Positions 46,768-59,015 of a DNA stretch of 64,000 nucleotides are shown here, piece after piece (the first letter of the stretch is position 1; each line of letters opens with the position of its first letter). The translations under genes and the position numbers were made by a program. Under the pieces are notes generated by a model, which was not told where the DNA came from, ran no database searches, and saw nothing but the letters and a program-made list of their open reading frames with translations. Source of the stretch: Anopheles merus (lineage: Eukaryota; Arthropoda; Insecta; Diptera; Culicidae); contig NC_054085.1 of the NCBI RefSeq assembly GCF_017562075.2, positions 37,342,039 to 37,406,038 on the forward strand, written 5' to 3'.

Positions 46768-48840
46768 CTAAAAATCATACGCTACAAGGTTAACCATCCA
46801 CTGCTGATACTGATCGGAAGCGTTACAGCGTTTCAATACCAATGTGGAGTTCGCCCTGGACCCTACTGCCAGACATTGTGTGTGAGCCATGCTCCAAATT
46901 TGTCCCGTTTCCTTCACATACATCCAACCTTGATTGCCACGCTGCCGATGACAAATGGCAGTGGTAAGAAGTGATCCGTTGAAATCCAAACATACCTTGT
47001 AGGAGCTAATATCCTGATAGTAGCTATGGCTCCAATACTGAGTCTTCTCCAGCCCATCGCAGAGCGACATATACGGACGTGTTCCCGCTTTCTCCACCGT
47101 CAGGCAGTAGGTTCTTTCTAGCGCTACATTTCGTACTTCACCCCTAAACTGTCCATCTATCGCTGGACTACGCAGCTCCGGGAATGCACGCTGCAGATAA
47201 TACCGAAAGGGCTTACAGTTGGCTCGCTCTCGTACTTGTTTTCGCTCCTCAACCGAACCGAAGCGTTCCTCCAAGTATCGGGGCAACCCATTCACATCAA
47301 ACACGACCTGCTTGTACTCATCCATCCACACCTCGGCCAAACGGGCTGAATTGTGCATCGTCAGATCCATCGCCACATCAAACAGATACGGATGGGAGTG
47401 TTTCTCTACGTGACCCACCCTAGAACACGGCACGGTAAGCATCATCCCTCCGCACATCCAGCTCTTGATGGACAGTTCAATGTTCTCCATGCCGTATATG
47501 ATGAATCCCTCATCGTACCAGCCAATCCGCTCGAAGAACGTCTTATGGATGGTGAACAAACCACCCGCCATTGCTGGTGTTTCGAAGGGCTCACACGGGT
47601 CAGTGTATTTCCTACGTTTTATGTTTGAACTTTTACACATTTATTAACCGAATTAAATGATACAAAACACAATACAATGATGTATGGGGCCGCGCGCACA
47701 AGCCGCACCGTGAGCCCTACCGGGAGCCCTGCTCGACCGGTAGCCTGTTACACACTCCTGCGTTAGGTGCGCTCTGCACACACTTAGCGCGCATCGCTAA
47801 GTGCGGCGTATTAGTGTGCGTGAGCGCAGTGTCGATTCCTGGATGTCGACCAGCAGCAGCGCAACTGCTACGGCGAATCCAGGGCTCGGCACGTCTATCC
47901 ACAACACTACGCAGGTGTTTTCTCTCGCACCATCCAAAGTTAAGATCCCACTCGAACGCTCCTGCCAGCAAGAGCGAGATATTGGTCTGAAGACTCATAT
48001 TCCACTCGTTGATGCGATCGATCGTGGGAATGGCTACGTTGGTAGGATCGCGAGCAACAACGTCGAGCAGTGGCTCAAGCCAGCCTGAAAGATGTCAGAT
48101 AAGATTGAATGAGGGTGAAAAAGAGTTATACGATGTTTACGAACCTTCTGTACACTCTACATGGGCATCCAGGAAGGTCACAATATCTGCGGAAGCTTCC
48201 TTGGCGCCCATCAAACGAGCGCGGATTAATCCGAGACGTTCTTTTGCACGAATGATTTTTACCACCGGGAACGGTTCAAAGTATTCTTCGAGCTGAGTCT
48301 TGAGATATGCTGTAATTATTCGTTTCAGTGGACACGGAACAACACCTTAGTGCACGTTGGTTACTTACGATAGTTTGAATAATCGTCTACCAAAAGGATT
48401 TCCTTAACCAGGTGCGATGGTGAACGATCTAGAACCGAGTGCACGGTGCGTAATAATACTGACCACGCTTCATTGTAGAACACGATCACGATGGATGTGG
48501 CGGGAAGGCTAGCGGAAAACAGATGGCCGTAAGCTTTCGGGCAGCACCAACTTCGTAGATCAGGCAATCGCCGTCGCACTGACACGAGTTCCGAAGCGTA
48601 CTCGTTCAGACCTTGCGCGACTATGGTTCGTTTAACCTCAGCTGTGATTACAGGATTGGATGCGTCGTACCGTACCAAAACTCCCATATCACCCGGGGGA
48701 GTTAGTTTTCGAACGGGTCCGGAGGTTGTAGCGTATGATGTCTCATTATAGTACAAATAAAAGGTGACATTTAACACCAGTATAAGAGTGATGAAGATCA
48801 CGAAAAGAGCACGATGTGATACGAACAAACGGTAGCACAT
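46768..48840 (-). CDS. GalNAc-transferase-like copy 2, catalytic exon interrupted by a 292-bp insertion
   Basis: Exons 48840-48369 and 48309-48145 and an exon from 48084 give a type II membrane start (MCYRLFVSHRALFVIF...), PPGDMG, TSIVIVFYNEAWSVLL, DAHVEC and GAFEWDLNFGW. The frame then enters unrelated DNA (47929-47638) and hits stops. The gene resumes with KRRKYTDPCEPFETPAMAGG, YGMENIELSIKSWMCGG, PCSRVGHV and a lectin domain to the stop at 46768. Splicing ATG|GTGCGA (exon end 47931) to AAAAG|TTC (exon start 47629) would remove a 301-nt intron in frame and give about 550 aa. The donor is poor and no other copy has an intron here. So this is either an insertion-disrupted gene or one that has turned the insertion into an intron. 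AATAAA lies at 46694-46699. Confidence 0.85.
47638..47929. mobile_element. 292-bp insertion in the catalytic exon of copy 2, mobile-element-like
   Basis: The segment separates coding DNA that is contiguous in the six other copies. It contains a perfect 9-bp hairpin (CACTTAGCG-CGCAT-CGCTAAGTG) inside a longer imperfect foldback, and a smaller CTACCGG...CCGGTAG hairpin. Read on the minus strand it is GC-rich first and ends AT-rich with AATAAA. Clear terminal inverted repeats or a target-site duplication were not seen, so the class is open (foldback MITE, SINE or solo-LTR-like). Confidence 0.5.
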
Positions 48841-48979
48841 ACTGTAATGGTAGCCTAGCTTACACGGAAGTCATCTCAATACTGTTAAGAAAACTGCAAC
48901 TCACAGATGTAGTGAATACAACAAGATCTCTTTGTATTGAACTCTTGTGAAACATCTCTTTATTCTGATTGTATCCGGT

Positions 48980-50820
48980 TTATGGCTGCCAAAACGGGTA
49001 CTCTGTCAAGGTAACATACCACTGTTGTGCGAGTTTACGCTCGTCGCATGGTTCTAGTTTCACTAAACCATCGTTAGATGCAAGATCAACCGCAAGACAT
49101 AGCTCCCGGGAGAGGCTTTTTATTTGCAACCGCTCTGTGTCGTAGCTCCACGATTGAGCACCACGCATCCGATGGCAGGCAGCTATGGTAACGTCCGTTC
49201 CTGAAGATCCAGCATCGATACAACGCTTGTAGCTGTTGAGCTCTTGGTAAAAGTTGTGCGCCCAGTACTGTGTTTGGTTACGCTTATCACACGGCATCAT
49301 ACCGATCGTTGAAGTTGCTGATGTTCGCACCGTTAGGCACGTTTCATTTCCCAGTGCAGCATTGTGAATCTCACCACGAAACTGTCCCGGTACAATTGGA
49401 TAGGGCATTTCTGGGTAGACTCGCTCCAAGTAGTACTTAAACGATTTACAACCAGCACTTGCTCGCAATGCATTACGATCCGACACGGATCCAAACAAAT
49501 CCTCCGAAAAGCCCGGTATGCCGTTGACATCAAACACAATCTGCTTGTACTCGTCCATCCAAACCTCCGCCGCACGAATCGAGTTCACGAACGTCACATT
49601 CTGATGCCCGTTGTCAATGAACGGATGGGCGCTTTTGCGGATGTGTGCCACATGAGAGCAGGGCACCGTCAGTATCCTTCCCCCACACAACCAGCACTTG
49701 ATTGACAGCTCCGCATTTTCCATTCCATACACCCGGAACTGGTCGTCGTACCATCCGAGCCGTTGAAAGAAACGTCTGGCAATCGAAAATATCCCTCCAG
49801 CCATTGCTGGCACTTCGAACGGTTCGCTAGCCCGCTGACTTTGCCGACGCGGAAAGGTGGAACGATGCCACCAGCCGAAGTTGAGATCCCACTCAAAAGC
49901 TCCAAACAGATCGGAAGAAACATTTGTGATAAGATGCATATCGAGATGATCGATACGATCGATCAGTGGAACGGAGATTGTCTGCTCATTCTCCGCGATC
50001 TGCTCCAACAAAGGTTCCAACCATCCTGCGAAGAAGAGGAATATTTTTTGAAATGTTTTACGATGACAATTGAGTGTTCTTACCCTTCGTACACTCAACA
50101 TGTGCATCTAAAAATGTTACAACTGGTGATGTACTGCGTTTGCAACCGAATATTCTTGCGTTGATCAATCCCAGCCGCTCGGGAGCACGTATAATGCGAA
50201 CGTTGTTATACGTTTTGAAGTACTCATCTAGTGCAGTTTTCAGGAAAGCTTTAGAAAGACGAAAAACGCATTATTATACATAAAATGTCATGCGTTACAT
50301 TCAACTTACGTAGATAAGAACAGTCGTCAACGAGTAACACTTCCTCGACAAGATCCGAAGGTGAGTTGTCCAGGACAGAGTGAACGGTTCGTAGCAGAAC
50401 AGACCAAGGTTCATTGTAGAACACGATCACGATGGATGTCTTTGGCAGGATGCGATTGCTTCGCGTATTAGTAACACATTCCGGAAGTCGCAGGTCAGGT
50501 AAGACCCGTTTCGTTGGTATAAGTGACGATGCATACTCATTGAAACCGTATTGTTTGATACTTGTTTCCACAAATCCGGTGATCTCTCGATCAGATTGGT
50601 CCCATTTTACCGATTCACCCAAATGTCCCGGTAGATGTTGTGGTGTAATGTGCGTTCTAATGGTGATACTCTTAACACTACCAGCTAATTTCAAATTCCA
50701 CACGTTGATGTGCTTTTTTACCTCATCATTGTATTGGAAAAATAGTACATTCACACTCAACATCAACACTAAAACGATCACAGCTGCAAACCGCCTCCAG
50801 GCGGTCGATGGCAAGCTCAT
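48980..50820 (-). CDS. GalNAc-transferase-like copy 3 (GT27)
   Basis: Exons 50820-50310, 50248-50084 and 50025-48980 give 573 aa; introns are 61 and 58 nt. The start at 50820 (MSLPSTAWRRF) is chosen because the membrane segment follows at once; the frame is open to 51009. Seen: TSIVIVFYNEPWSVLLRTVH, DAHVEC, LNFGWWHR, MAGGIFSI, YGMENAELSIKCWLCGG, PCSHVAHI and a lectin domain ending QQWYV. It differs from its neighbours by Pro in NEPW, by PGHLG in place of PGDMG, and by GMEN in place of GGEN. This is the most divergent catalytic core of the five-copy group. Only 139 bp separate it from copy 2. AATAAA at 48959-48964 (minus) lies 16 nt past the stop. Confidence 0.92.
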
Positions 50821-51105
50821 TGCCGCAGATGAAGTATAGAAACCCGGTTCCCGGAGAAGTAAATTTGACGATCTGCGTACCACGCAAAAGGAGTTTTTTA
50901 GTGAGACCAGATGTATTTCGAGTATAATAGCAGCTTTGTGCAGTTCAGCAGAACGATTTGCGTCTGGTTCCAGGAAGGAGAGAGAGAGAGAGTTCCTTTG
51001 AATCACCAATACAATCTGAATCGATACAATATGACACTGTTTCCACGGAACGGAGCCGCAGAGGAGAGTTAGAAACTAAACAACAATCAAATCGAGTTTT
51101 CTCGG

Positions 51106-53198
51106 TTAATGTTCCCTAAGCATTGAAACATCCAGCTCGATGTATGAAACGTTCCACTGTTGACTCGGTTTCGTGGCGTCACATTTCTCCAACAGAAGGG
51201 TCGTTTTTGTTTGCAGATTCAAAGCTAAACAGAGGTTCCGCGCAACGCTCAGAATCTGTTGACTTTCCACCAACACCTTCCAGGCCTGGTTGCCACGGCT
51301 TCGATGGCACTGGTACACCTCCACGACCGTTCCGACGGCATCGATACAGTTCCGGTAGCTATTCAGCTCCTGGTAGTAGTTGTGGGTCCAATACTGATCC
51401 TTCTCCAGATGATCGCACGGTGCCATACCGAGGAAGCGGTCATGGGCACGGTAAGTCAAACAGCTACCATTGCCCAGAGCCATATTGTGAACTTCTCCGC
51501 GGAAAGCACCAGGCACCAGCGGGTTGTGCATCTCGGGGAATGCGTTCTCGAGGTAGTAGCTGAACGGCTTACATTTGGCACTCTCTCGGATGGCTTTGCG
51601 TGTGGCCACTGAGCCGAACTCCTCCTCCAAGTAATGCGGTATGCCGTAGATGTCGAAAATGATCCTTTTGTACTCGTCCATCCACACCTCGGCCAGCCGG
51701 ATCGAGTTCGCACGCACAACGTCTTTCGGCTGTTTGTAAAGATATGGGTGGCCCGTCTTCTGGATGTGTCCTACTCGAGAACAAGGAACTGTGACCATCT
51801 TCCCTCCACACATCCAACTCTTAACGGAAAGTTCAATGTTCTCGATACCATAGATGTCGAACCCATCGTCGTACCATCCAATGCGCTCGAAGAACGTCCT
51901 ATTGATCGCGAACAATCCTCCAGCCATGGCAGGCGTATCGAACGGTTCCATCTTGTTCTCGTTCTGCTTTTTTTGTGACCATCGACCCCACCAGCCAAAG
52001 TTGAGATCCCAATCGTATGCACCGACAAAGGTGGGAGCCTTGTCATCGCGATACTTCATGTTGTTCTCGTCGATCCAATCGATCGTTGGGATCGCAATCG
52101 TGGTCCAGCTCTCTACAACGGGCTGTATCAGTGCCTCCAGCCATCCTGAGTTGATTGAGAAGCATTATGAAGCTCATGATTCAAGTAGTATGGTGGCATA
52201 ATAATCATACACTTACCCACAGTCACTTCAACGTGCGCGTCAAGGAACGTAATCAAATCGGTCTTTGTACTCTTTCCGCCAAGCATGCGGGCTCTGATTA
52301 ATCCAAGTCGCTTTGGAGCACGTACGATTCGGACTTTCGGGTAGGTGGCAAAGTATTCCTCTAGTTGGGCTTTCAAATGAGCTATGAACAGAAACGAAAG
52401 TATGCTTTAGAAAGATCACCAAACACACTTGAAGTGCATGTTATACGTACGCATAAAGCTGAAATCATCCACGAGCACAATTTCGCTCACTAGATTCGGA
52501 GGCGATCGGTCGAGAATGGAGTGCACCGTGCGTACCAACACTGACCACGCTTCATTGTAGAACACGATCACAATCGAGGTTGGGGGTAGATCGGCCCGAT
52601 AGCGACCCGGTTCGCGGCACCAGGGGTCTCGAATTTCCGGCAGTCGTCTCCGTACGGACATCAGATCGGAAGAGAACTGGTTCAGCCCTTGATGTATCAT
52701 TCCTTGATTCACCAGATCTGTCACGTCGGTGTCGTTGGTGTCGATCTCCACCGAAACTCCCATATCACCCGGTGGCACCGGAAAGCGTGGATCTAATCCC
52801 AGCGTTGTGTAGACGTACTTAAACACCGTTGTACCATCTGAAGTGGCTGCAATAGTTGTCGTATTGATTTCTTCCACAGGTAGTAAACCTTCACTGACGT
52901 TGCTCCTTTCCCGCAGTGCTAGCCGCTTCAACACGTTGTCGTACCGTCCGCGTCCTCCGTTGTAGAACAGGGTCAGAAATAGATACACCAGCAGTACGGC
53001 AATGCTCACTACCATCACAAAGTTTTTCTTCACGTTGCCGCGCATGGTGAACAGCTGGCAACAGCTACAAACGACAGAGGACGACGACGCGGTGTTCAGC
53101 GCCGCGATAGGTTGTGCACTGAAATGTGCGAGAATATCAAAGCGTTTCTTAAGTGGCAACATACTGTTTGCGATATCACTCATATCACACACAGCCAC
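51106..53198 (-). CDS. GalNAc-transferase-like copy 4 (GT27)
   Basis: Exons 53198-52451, 52381-52217 and 52145-51106; introns 69 and 71 nt. The frame is open from 53198 (650 aa), but Met at 53045 (MRGNVKKNFVMVV) sits just before the membrane segment and gives 599 aa, like copy 5, so it is preferred. Seen: PPGDMG, TSIVIVFYNEAWSVLVRTVH, DAHVEVTVG (the second Cys of the usual CEC replaced by Val), LNFGWWGR, MAGGLFAI, YGIENIELSVKSWMCGG, PCSRVGHI, EVWMDEYK and a lectin domain with NQAW and QQW. The C-terminus ELDVSMLREH resembles those of copies 1 and 5. It is closest to copy 5 and shares a 50-nt identical stretch with it. Confidence 0.92.
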
Positions 53199-54481
53199 TC
53201 AGACACACGGGGTCGCACAGCGAAGCAGTCCGATTGTACCAGTACAGTGACTTCCAAACAACCGTCGATGGGCACGTAAAACAAGGGTATCATTCATTCT
53301 CATAGTTTCCAAGAAGTGGGGCAATGAAACTAGTTTCAACAAGATTTGGTTTCCCATTTAAAAGAGCTTCTTTGAAGAGGTGTCCAACTACGGAAGTTTT
53401 GTTTTGACGACAGGAAACCCCACTATTTACTATTATTAGTACTATTAATTGAACATAATTTAAAACACCCCTTTTTCATTTAACGCTTATCTCTCATAAG
53501 ATAGTTGGTGATGCTGTATTTCCTTTTCACTCTCACAAAGGTAACTCAAACGTTGGACGAAGTAATTAATTAATTGCCTTCTTAGCGCCAGTTTGATGAC
53601 GCCAGGACACTCCTCCAGCTGAGCGATGATGTCAACGTTGACACGCTTATCAAGCCCGTGTATCGCACATCGCACGACAGCTGTCAGGATGATGTTTTAC
53701 TTCCCTTTTTTTTGCACTGATAAATTGCCTGCGCTATTTGCTGGGCACTTTAGCTGCAATCACAGTCGTGCGTTGATAACGATCCTATGTGGTGAGATAA
53801 TTGATCGTACGCTACCGAATTGCTTCAATGTGCGGGTTTGCGCTGCGTGATAGTAAGGTGTTGCAAATGCATTGGAAAGGTAGGACACGTTTGCAAAAAC
53901 GCATCCTTATCTTGTGAAAGGAAATGTCGTTTAATTGTTTAGCGTGCGTCATTTGTTTCAGTTTTAAACACGTTATTGTTGTTAAAAGCAAACACAGGTC
54001 CTTCACCGATAGCGATGTGAAAGTTTCGTTCCATTTTTTTTTTTCGTTTATTGTAGTTTTTTGCAAGTAGAACCAAACACGACACAACACAATGCCCTAT
54101 TCTTAAACGAATAATTGTCATAAGCTCCAGCCACGAGTCATGCCCGTTCGTCGAAGCATTGCCTCATCAATAGCACCATTCAACAGCGACCGGGAGACAC
54201 ACAGCCACACATACCAAACACACTGAAACAACCGTCTGAATTGATTGTTCGAGGCAATTATAGTTGACGGTGAAGTATGCGGACTAGATAACACAAAGGT
54301 GGCTAGGCATTCGGGATTTACCTTGACTAATCTACGTGCTAAGTATACACGGCCAGGGTACAGATATATTATCAGCCCGTTGTGATAAGGGGGCTGCTAT
54401 TGATTAGCCGTATTTGGGGTAGATTGCGGAGGTAGCACCAGCGAACAACGAGTACTGAGATTAACTGCTGCAGGTCACAGC
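53199..54481. other. Intergenic region between copies 4 and 5, no gene seen
   Basis: No coding similarity recognised. It contains TTATC/GATAA motifs near 53487 and 53645 that could serve the promoter of copy 4. Confidence 0.6.
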
Positions 54482-56411
54482 TCAAGCAAACGGCGATACA
54501 TCCAACTCGAAGAACGTTACGGACCACTTTTGAGCGACACTTGTTGGATCACACTGTTGCATCGTAAGCGTAACGTTTGTAGACGTATTTACCGCGAGAC
54601 ATTGATCGTGCTTGATGCTTTGGAGTTGTCCCGTGTTGGTCAGTACACGCCACGCCTGGTTGCCACGTGAGCGATGACAGCCAAACACTCCGAGACTGGC
54701 GCCGGTGTAGTCCAAACAGTGCTTGTAGCTGTTGATCTCCTGGTAGTAATTGTGGGCCCAGTACTGTGTTGTCTGCTCACCGTCACACCGTGCCATGCCG
54801 AGAAACTCGGAACTATATTCGAGGCAGGTGTCGTTGCCGAGCAGGACGCTCTTTACTTCCCCACGGAAAGCTCCCGATACGAGCGGATTGTGCATCTCGG
54901 GGAATGCATTCTCCAGGTAGTAGCGGAATGGCTTACAGTTTGCACTCTCCCGGATGGCTTTGCGTGATGCCACTGAGCCGAACTCCTCCTCCAGATAATG
55001 AGGAATGCCGTAGATATCGAAGATGACTGCCTTATACTCATCCATCCACACCTCGGCCAGTCGGATCGAGTTCGCACGCACAACGTCCCTCTTTTCGTTG
55101 TGAAGATACGGATGTCCAACCTTCTGGATGTGGCCTACCCGCGAGCAGGGAACCGTCACCATCTTCCCTCCACACATCCAACTCTTCATCGACAGCTCAA
55201 TGTTCTCGATACCATAGATGTTGAACCCATCGTCGTACCACCCCAGTCGCTCGAAGAACGTCCTATTGATCGCGAACAATCCTCCAGCCATGGCAGGTGT
55301 ATCAAACGGTTCGAGAAGGTTTGCGTACTTCTTTTTCATAGACGAGCGGTACCACCAGCCAAAGTTGAGATCCCAATCGTACGCACCGATGTAGGAGAGG
55401 GACTTGTTCGCTATAAGCGCCATACTTTTCTCATCGATCCAATCGATCGATGGGATCGCGATCGTGGTAGAGTTACGCGCCACAACATCTAGCAGTGCCT
55501 CCAGCCATCCTGGTGGATAGTATCGGGTGAGTTTAGGTCACTCATTTAGGTCACTCAAACAAGACTTACCTTGCGTACACTCGACGTGTGCATCCAGAAA
55601 GGTGATAACATCGGCAGTCGTGTTTTTGGCACCGAACATCCTTGCCCGTATTAATCCCAACCGTTCCGGGGCTCGAAGGATGCGCACCTTTGGATATGGT
55701 CGGAAATATTCGCCCAGTTGGGTTTTGAGACTTGCTGGCGATTATAAGAGAAGATTTAGATTTAACTTTATAAAGCATGAAGATATTTAATCCGTCCTCA
55801 CCTAAGGTAGAACAGTCGTCAACCAGTACGATCTCTTTGACTAGATGTGCTGGAGATCGATCCAGCACCGAATGTACCGTCCGGAGCACAACCGACCACG
55901 CTTCGTTGAAGAACACAATCACAATGGACGTTGCGGGCAGATCCGCTAAAAAGCGTCCCGGTTTGGCACACCAGGGATCACGAATCTCGGGCAACCTACG
56001 TCGAACGGACATCAGGTCGGAAAAGTATTGATTGAAGCCTTGCGTTTGGATGCCTTGCTGTGTAAGGGCAGCAACCTCTTCACTGGTAAGGTTCACCGTA
56101 ACTGGGCGACCCATATCGCCGAGTGGAGTGGCCAGCCTGGGATCGAGTCCGATCGTCGTGTATACAAACTCGAACCCATGATTAGCGTCCACCGATTTGC
56201 TTTGTGAGGTCGATTCTTCTCTAGTGTGATACTGCTCCCGTTCCAGCCAGTTTCTCCTGGGTGTAAGCGAAAGGTTAACATCATACACAAAGTAAAGCAC
56301 GGTAAGTGCCAGCGTCACTGTCGCGGTCACCAGTGCGACGACACTGCAACACCGCTGGCCACCGTAACCGGCAGCGATACGCACACGTCCAAACGGTACG
56401 GCATTCCGCAT
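54482..56411 (-). CDS. GalNAc-transferase-like copy 5 (GT27)
   Basis: Exons 56411-55802, 55734-55570 and 55509-54482; introns 67 and 60 nt; 600 aa. It has a type II membrane protein start: a 22-residue basic tail, then VVALVTATVTLALTVLYFV. Seen: TPLGDMG, TSIVIVFFNEAWSVVLRTVH, DAHVEC, LNFGWWYR, MAGGLFAI, YGIENIELSMKSWMCGG, PCSRVGHI, EVWMDEYK, and a lectin domain with NQAW and QKW. Like copies 1 and 4 it has GIEN for GGEN and ends ELDVS. It is the nearest relative of copy 4. TGATAAG motifs lie upstream at 56476 and 56553. Confidence 0.93.
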
Positions 56412-57044
56412 GCTGTCGGTGCCGAATGTGAACTGAGCGATCGCTCTTTGGCGGCACAGGTTGAATGAATCGTTGTGATAAGTGTGTACTTTGTGCGCGT
56501 ATTAGACGCGGAACGAACTACAAACGAAGCGACACCGATAACCGAGCGCTGGTGATAAGACGCGCTACGGAAAGCTTGGAAGGGAACCTGCACCTGTACG
56601 TATCGTTGTGTGAGGTTCGGTAGAGATGCTACCTATGAGCTTATGCAATATGGTGTGGGGTTTTGCGATGTTTAAAAATGCTGCCTTGCATATGCAAAAG
56701 GGTAACGATGTTGTTTTCTTTCCGCAGACAAACGCTGCACCAGCTGCTTGTACGTCAATTGCTTTATTGAGTGGTTGCACAATTGTTTACCCAGCTGTTG
56801 TTCTGGCTAGAGACGCCTCGGTACTTGTCGGTGCATATTAGTACAGTTGAATACTGAGTAACGTAGTTATCGTGACTTGATGAGATGATCGTAATGTGTG
56901 GTAGATCCCTTCATCCGTATGAACAGATGGTTTCAGTGACATCTTCATCAAACGAAGAAATAGTAAAGCTAATGTCAATTACTCTTCAACCGAATAGAGA
57001 TCAACAAATGACCCAAAAACTTCTCAACTAACCTCACTACTCCC
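56412..57044. other. Intergenic region between copies 5 and 6, no gene seen
   Basis: Contains two TGATAAG motifs in the proximal promoter of copy 5; no other feature recognised. Confidence 0.6.
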
Positions 57045-59015
57045 CTACACCTTATGTTCTATGGCAGGATAGTGCCACCGTTGAGATTGTTCCGACAAGC
57101 TGCACCCATCGATGCGAACCTTTTTCGACGCCGTGTCCACTCCCAGACACTTGCCCTTGTACTTCTTGTGTTCGAACTGAAGCGTGGTAGCATTGTACGT
57201 CCACTCCTGATTGCCGTGCGCTTTGTGGCAACCGTACACCAGCAGCATGTTCCCGTCGTAATCTAGACAGTGATTGTGGGTGCCGATTTCTCCGTACAAG
57301 CTGAATATCCACTGCTGCGCTGTATTACCCTGCGCGCACGGCGTCATACTGACGACATTGTTGGGCTCGGCGTACGTGAGACAGTGGGCGGGATCCGAGC
57401 CTATCAAAGCGTCGTTTTGGAAATTCCCCCGTCCGGGACGTTTGGCGAGATCTTCCATTATCTCCGGAAATACGTTCTGTAAGTACCAGTGGAAGTCTTT
57501 GCAGTGTAGATCCTTACGCAGTTGTTTGCGCTCGGAAAGGTCCCCGAAGTTCCCGCGGAACTCTGGTCCTCCGAACATCCCGTACAGGACGTCGGCGTAT
57601 TCATCCATCCACACCTCCGCTACGCGAACCGAGTTGATGCGCACGACGTCGGTTTTTACATTCTAAAAAGCAATAAAAGGAAAATTTACAATAATACAGT
57701 GCTTTGGAGCTGCCCGAATGTACCAACCTTAAGATACGGATGTCCCGTCTTCTGAATGTGAGCTACTCTAGCGCACGGTACCGTCAGCAACCTGCCACCA
57801 CACATCCAAGCCTTCAGCGACAGCTCAATGTTCTCGCCCCCGTACACATCCATGCCCTCGTCGTACCAGCCGAGCCACTCGAAAAACTTCCGATGGATCG
57901 TGAACAGTCCACCGGCCATCACCGGCGTACTGAACGGTTCCATCTTGTTGTCCGGCTTGTGCACGCGATCCCAGCGACCGCGCCACTCAAAGTCCAGTCC
58001 CCAGCCCATCGCACCGTAAAACACGGGCGCCTTGTCACTGACCAGCTTCAGGTTGTTCTCATCGATCCAGTCGATCGTTGGCAGTGCGATGGTGTGCGGA
58101 TCGCGAACGACCGGGTCCAGCTGCCCCTCGAGCCACCCGTTCATACACTCGCAGTGCGCATCGAGGAAGGTGAGAAAGTCGGACGACGCGTTCCGGGCAC
58201 CGTGCAGCCGGGCTCGAATCAAGCCGAGGCGTTTAGGCACTCGCAGGATGCGTACCAGCGGATAGCTGCTAAAATACTCGTCCAGCTGAGTACGTAGATG
58301 AGCTGCACTAGGAAGACGTTTTCATCAGTGGGAATGGGAAAAGAGACGTCGCAGTATGCTTCTTACCAAGGTTGGAAAAATCATCCACCAGAATGATCTC
58401 ACGGATGAGCGCGTGCGGCGTCCGGTCGAGGATGGAATGAACGGTTCGTACCAGCACCGACCAAGCTTCGTTGAAGAACACGATCACTATAGACGCTTGC
58501 GGTAGTTCGGGAAGTAGCCGTGGCTCCGCCGTACACCAGGGATCACGCAGATCGGGCAATCGGCGCCTCACCGGTATCAGATCACTAACGTACTGGTTCA
58601 GTCCCTGCTGGTCGTACCCTTGCCTCACCAGCTGATGCACCTCCTCGGTAATGTTTTCGGGTAGCGTCACCGGCTTGCCCATATCACCGGGCAGTGTCTC
58701 GATCCACCCATCGTCCGGTATCGGCGGGTAGTGTGCATCGTACTGGACCACTTGATACTCTGGCACGACAAAACCGACGTCACGCTGCACAGTGCGCCGC
58801 TGCTCCGCCTGATGTACTCGCCTAAACTCTTCCAGCGTTTCCAGCCGATCCGACAGCTGATTGTGATAGAGATAAAGCGCTAGAATGCAGCAAAACACAA
58901 CCACTGCCCAGAAGATATCGCGCTTGGTGGAGAAGTATTTCTAAAAGTAACAGTAACCGTAATGAGTTTAACATATTCTGCAAAATTCTCTTCAGCAAAG
59001 ACTTACTCCGTACAT
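57045..59015 (-). CDS. GalNAc-transferase-like copy 6 (GT27), canonical GGEN motif
   Basis: Four coding exons: 59015-59007 (only MYG), 58940-58367, 58302-57728 and 57662-57045; introns 66, 64 and 65 nt; 591 aa. The tiny first exon is needed because the second exon begins KYFSTKRDIFWAVVVFCC without its own upstream Met; the next Met would cut into the membrane segment. Seen: LPGDMG, ASIVIVFFNEAWSVLVRTVH, DAHCEC, MAGGLFTI, YGGENIELSLKAWMCGG, PCARVAHI, EVWMDEYAD and a lectin domain with QQW and NQEW. It keeps the classical motifs and is the copy most likely to be active, with copy 7. It lacks the intron before GWLE found in copies 1-5 and has one after HPYLK. Confidence 0.93.
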
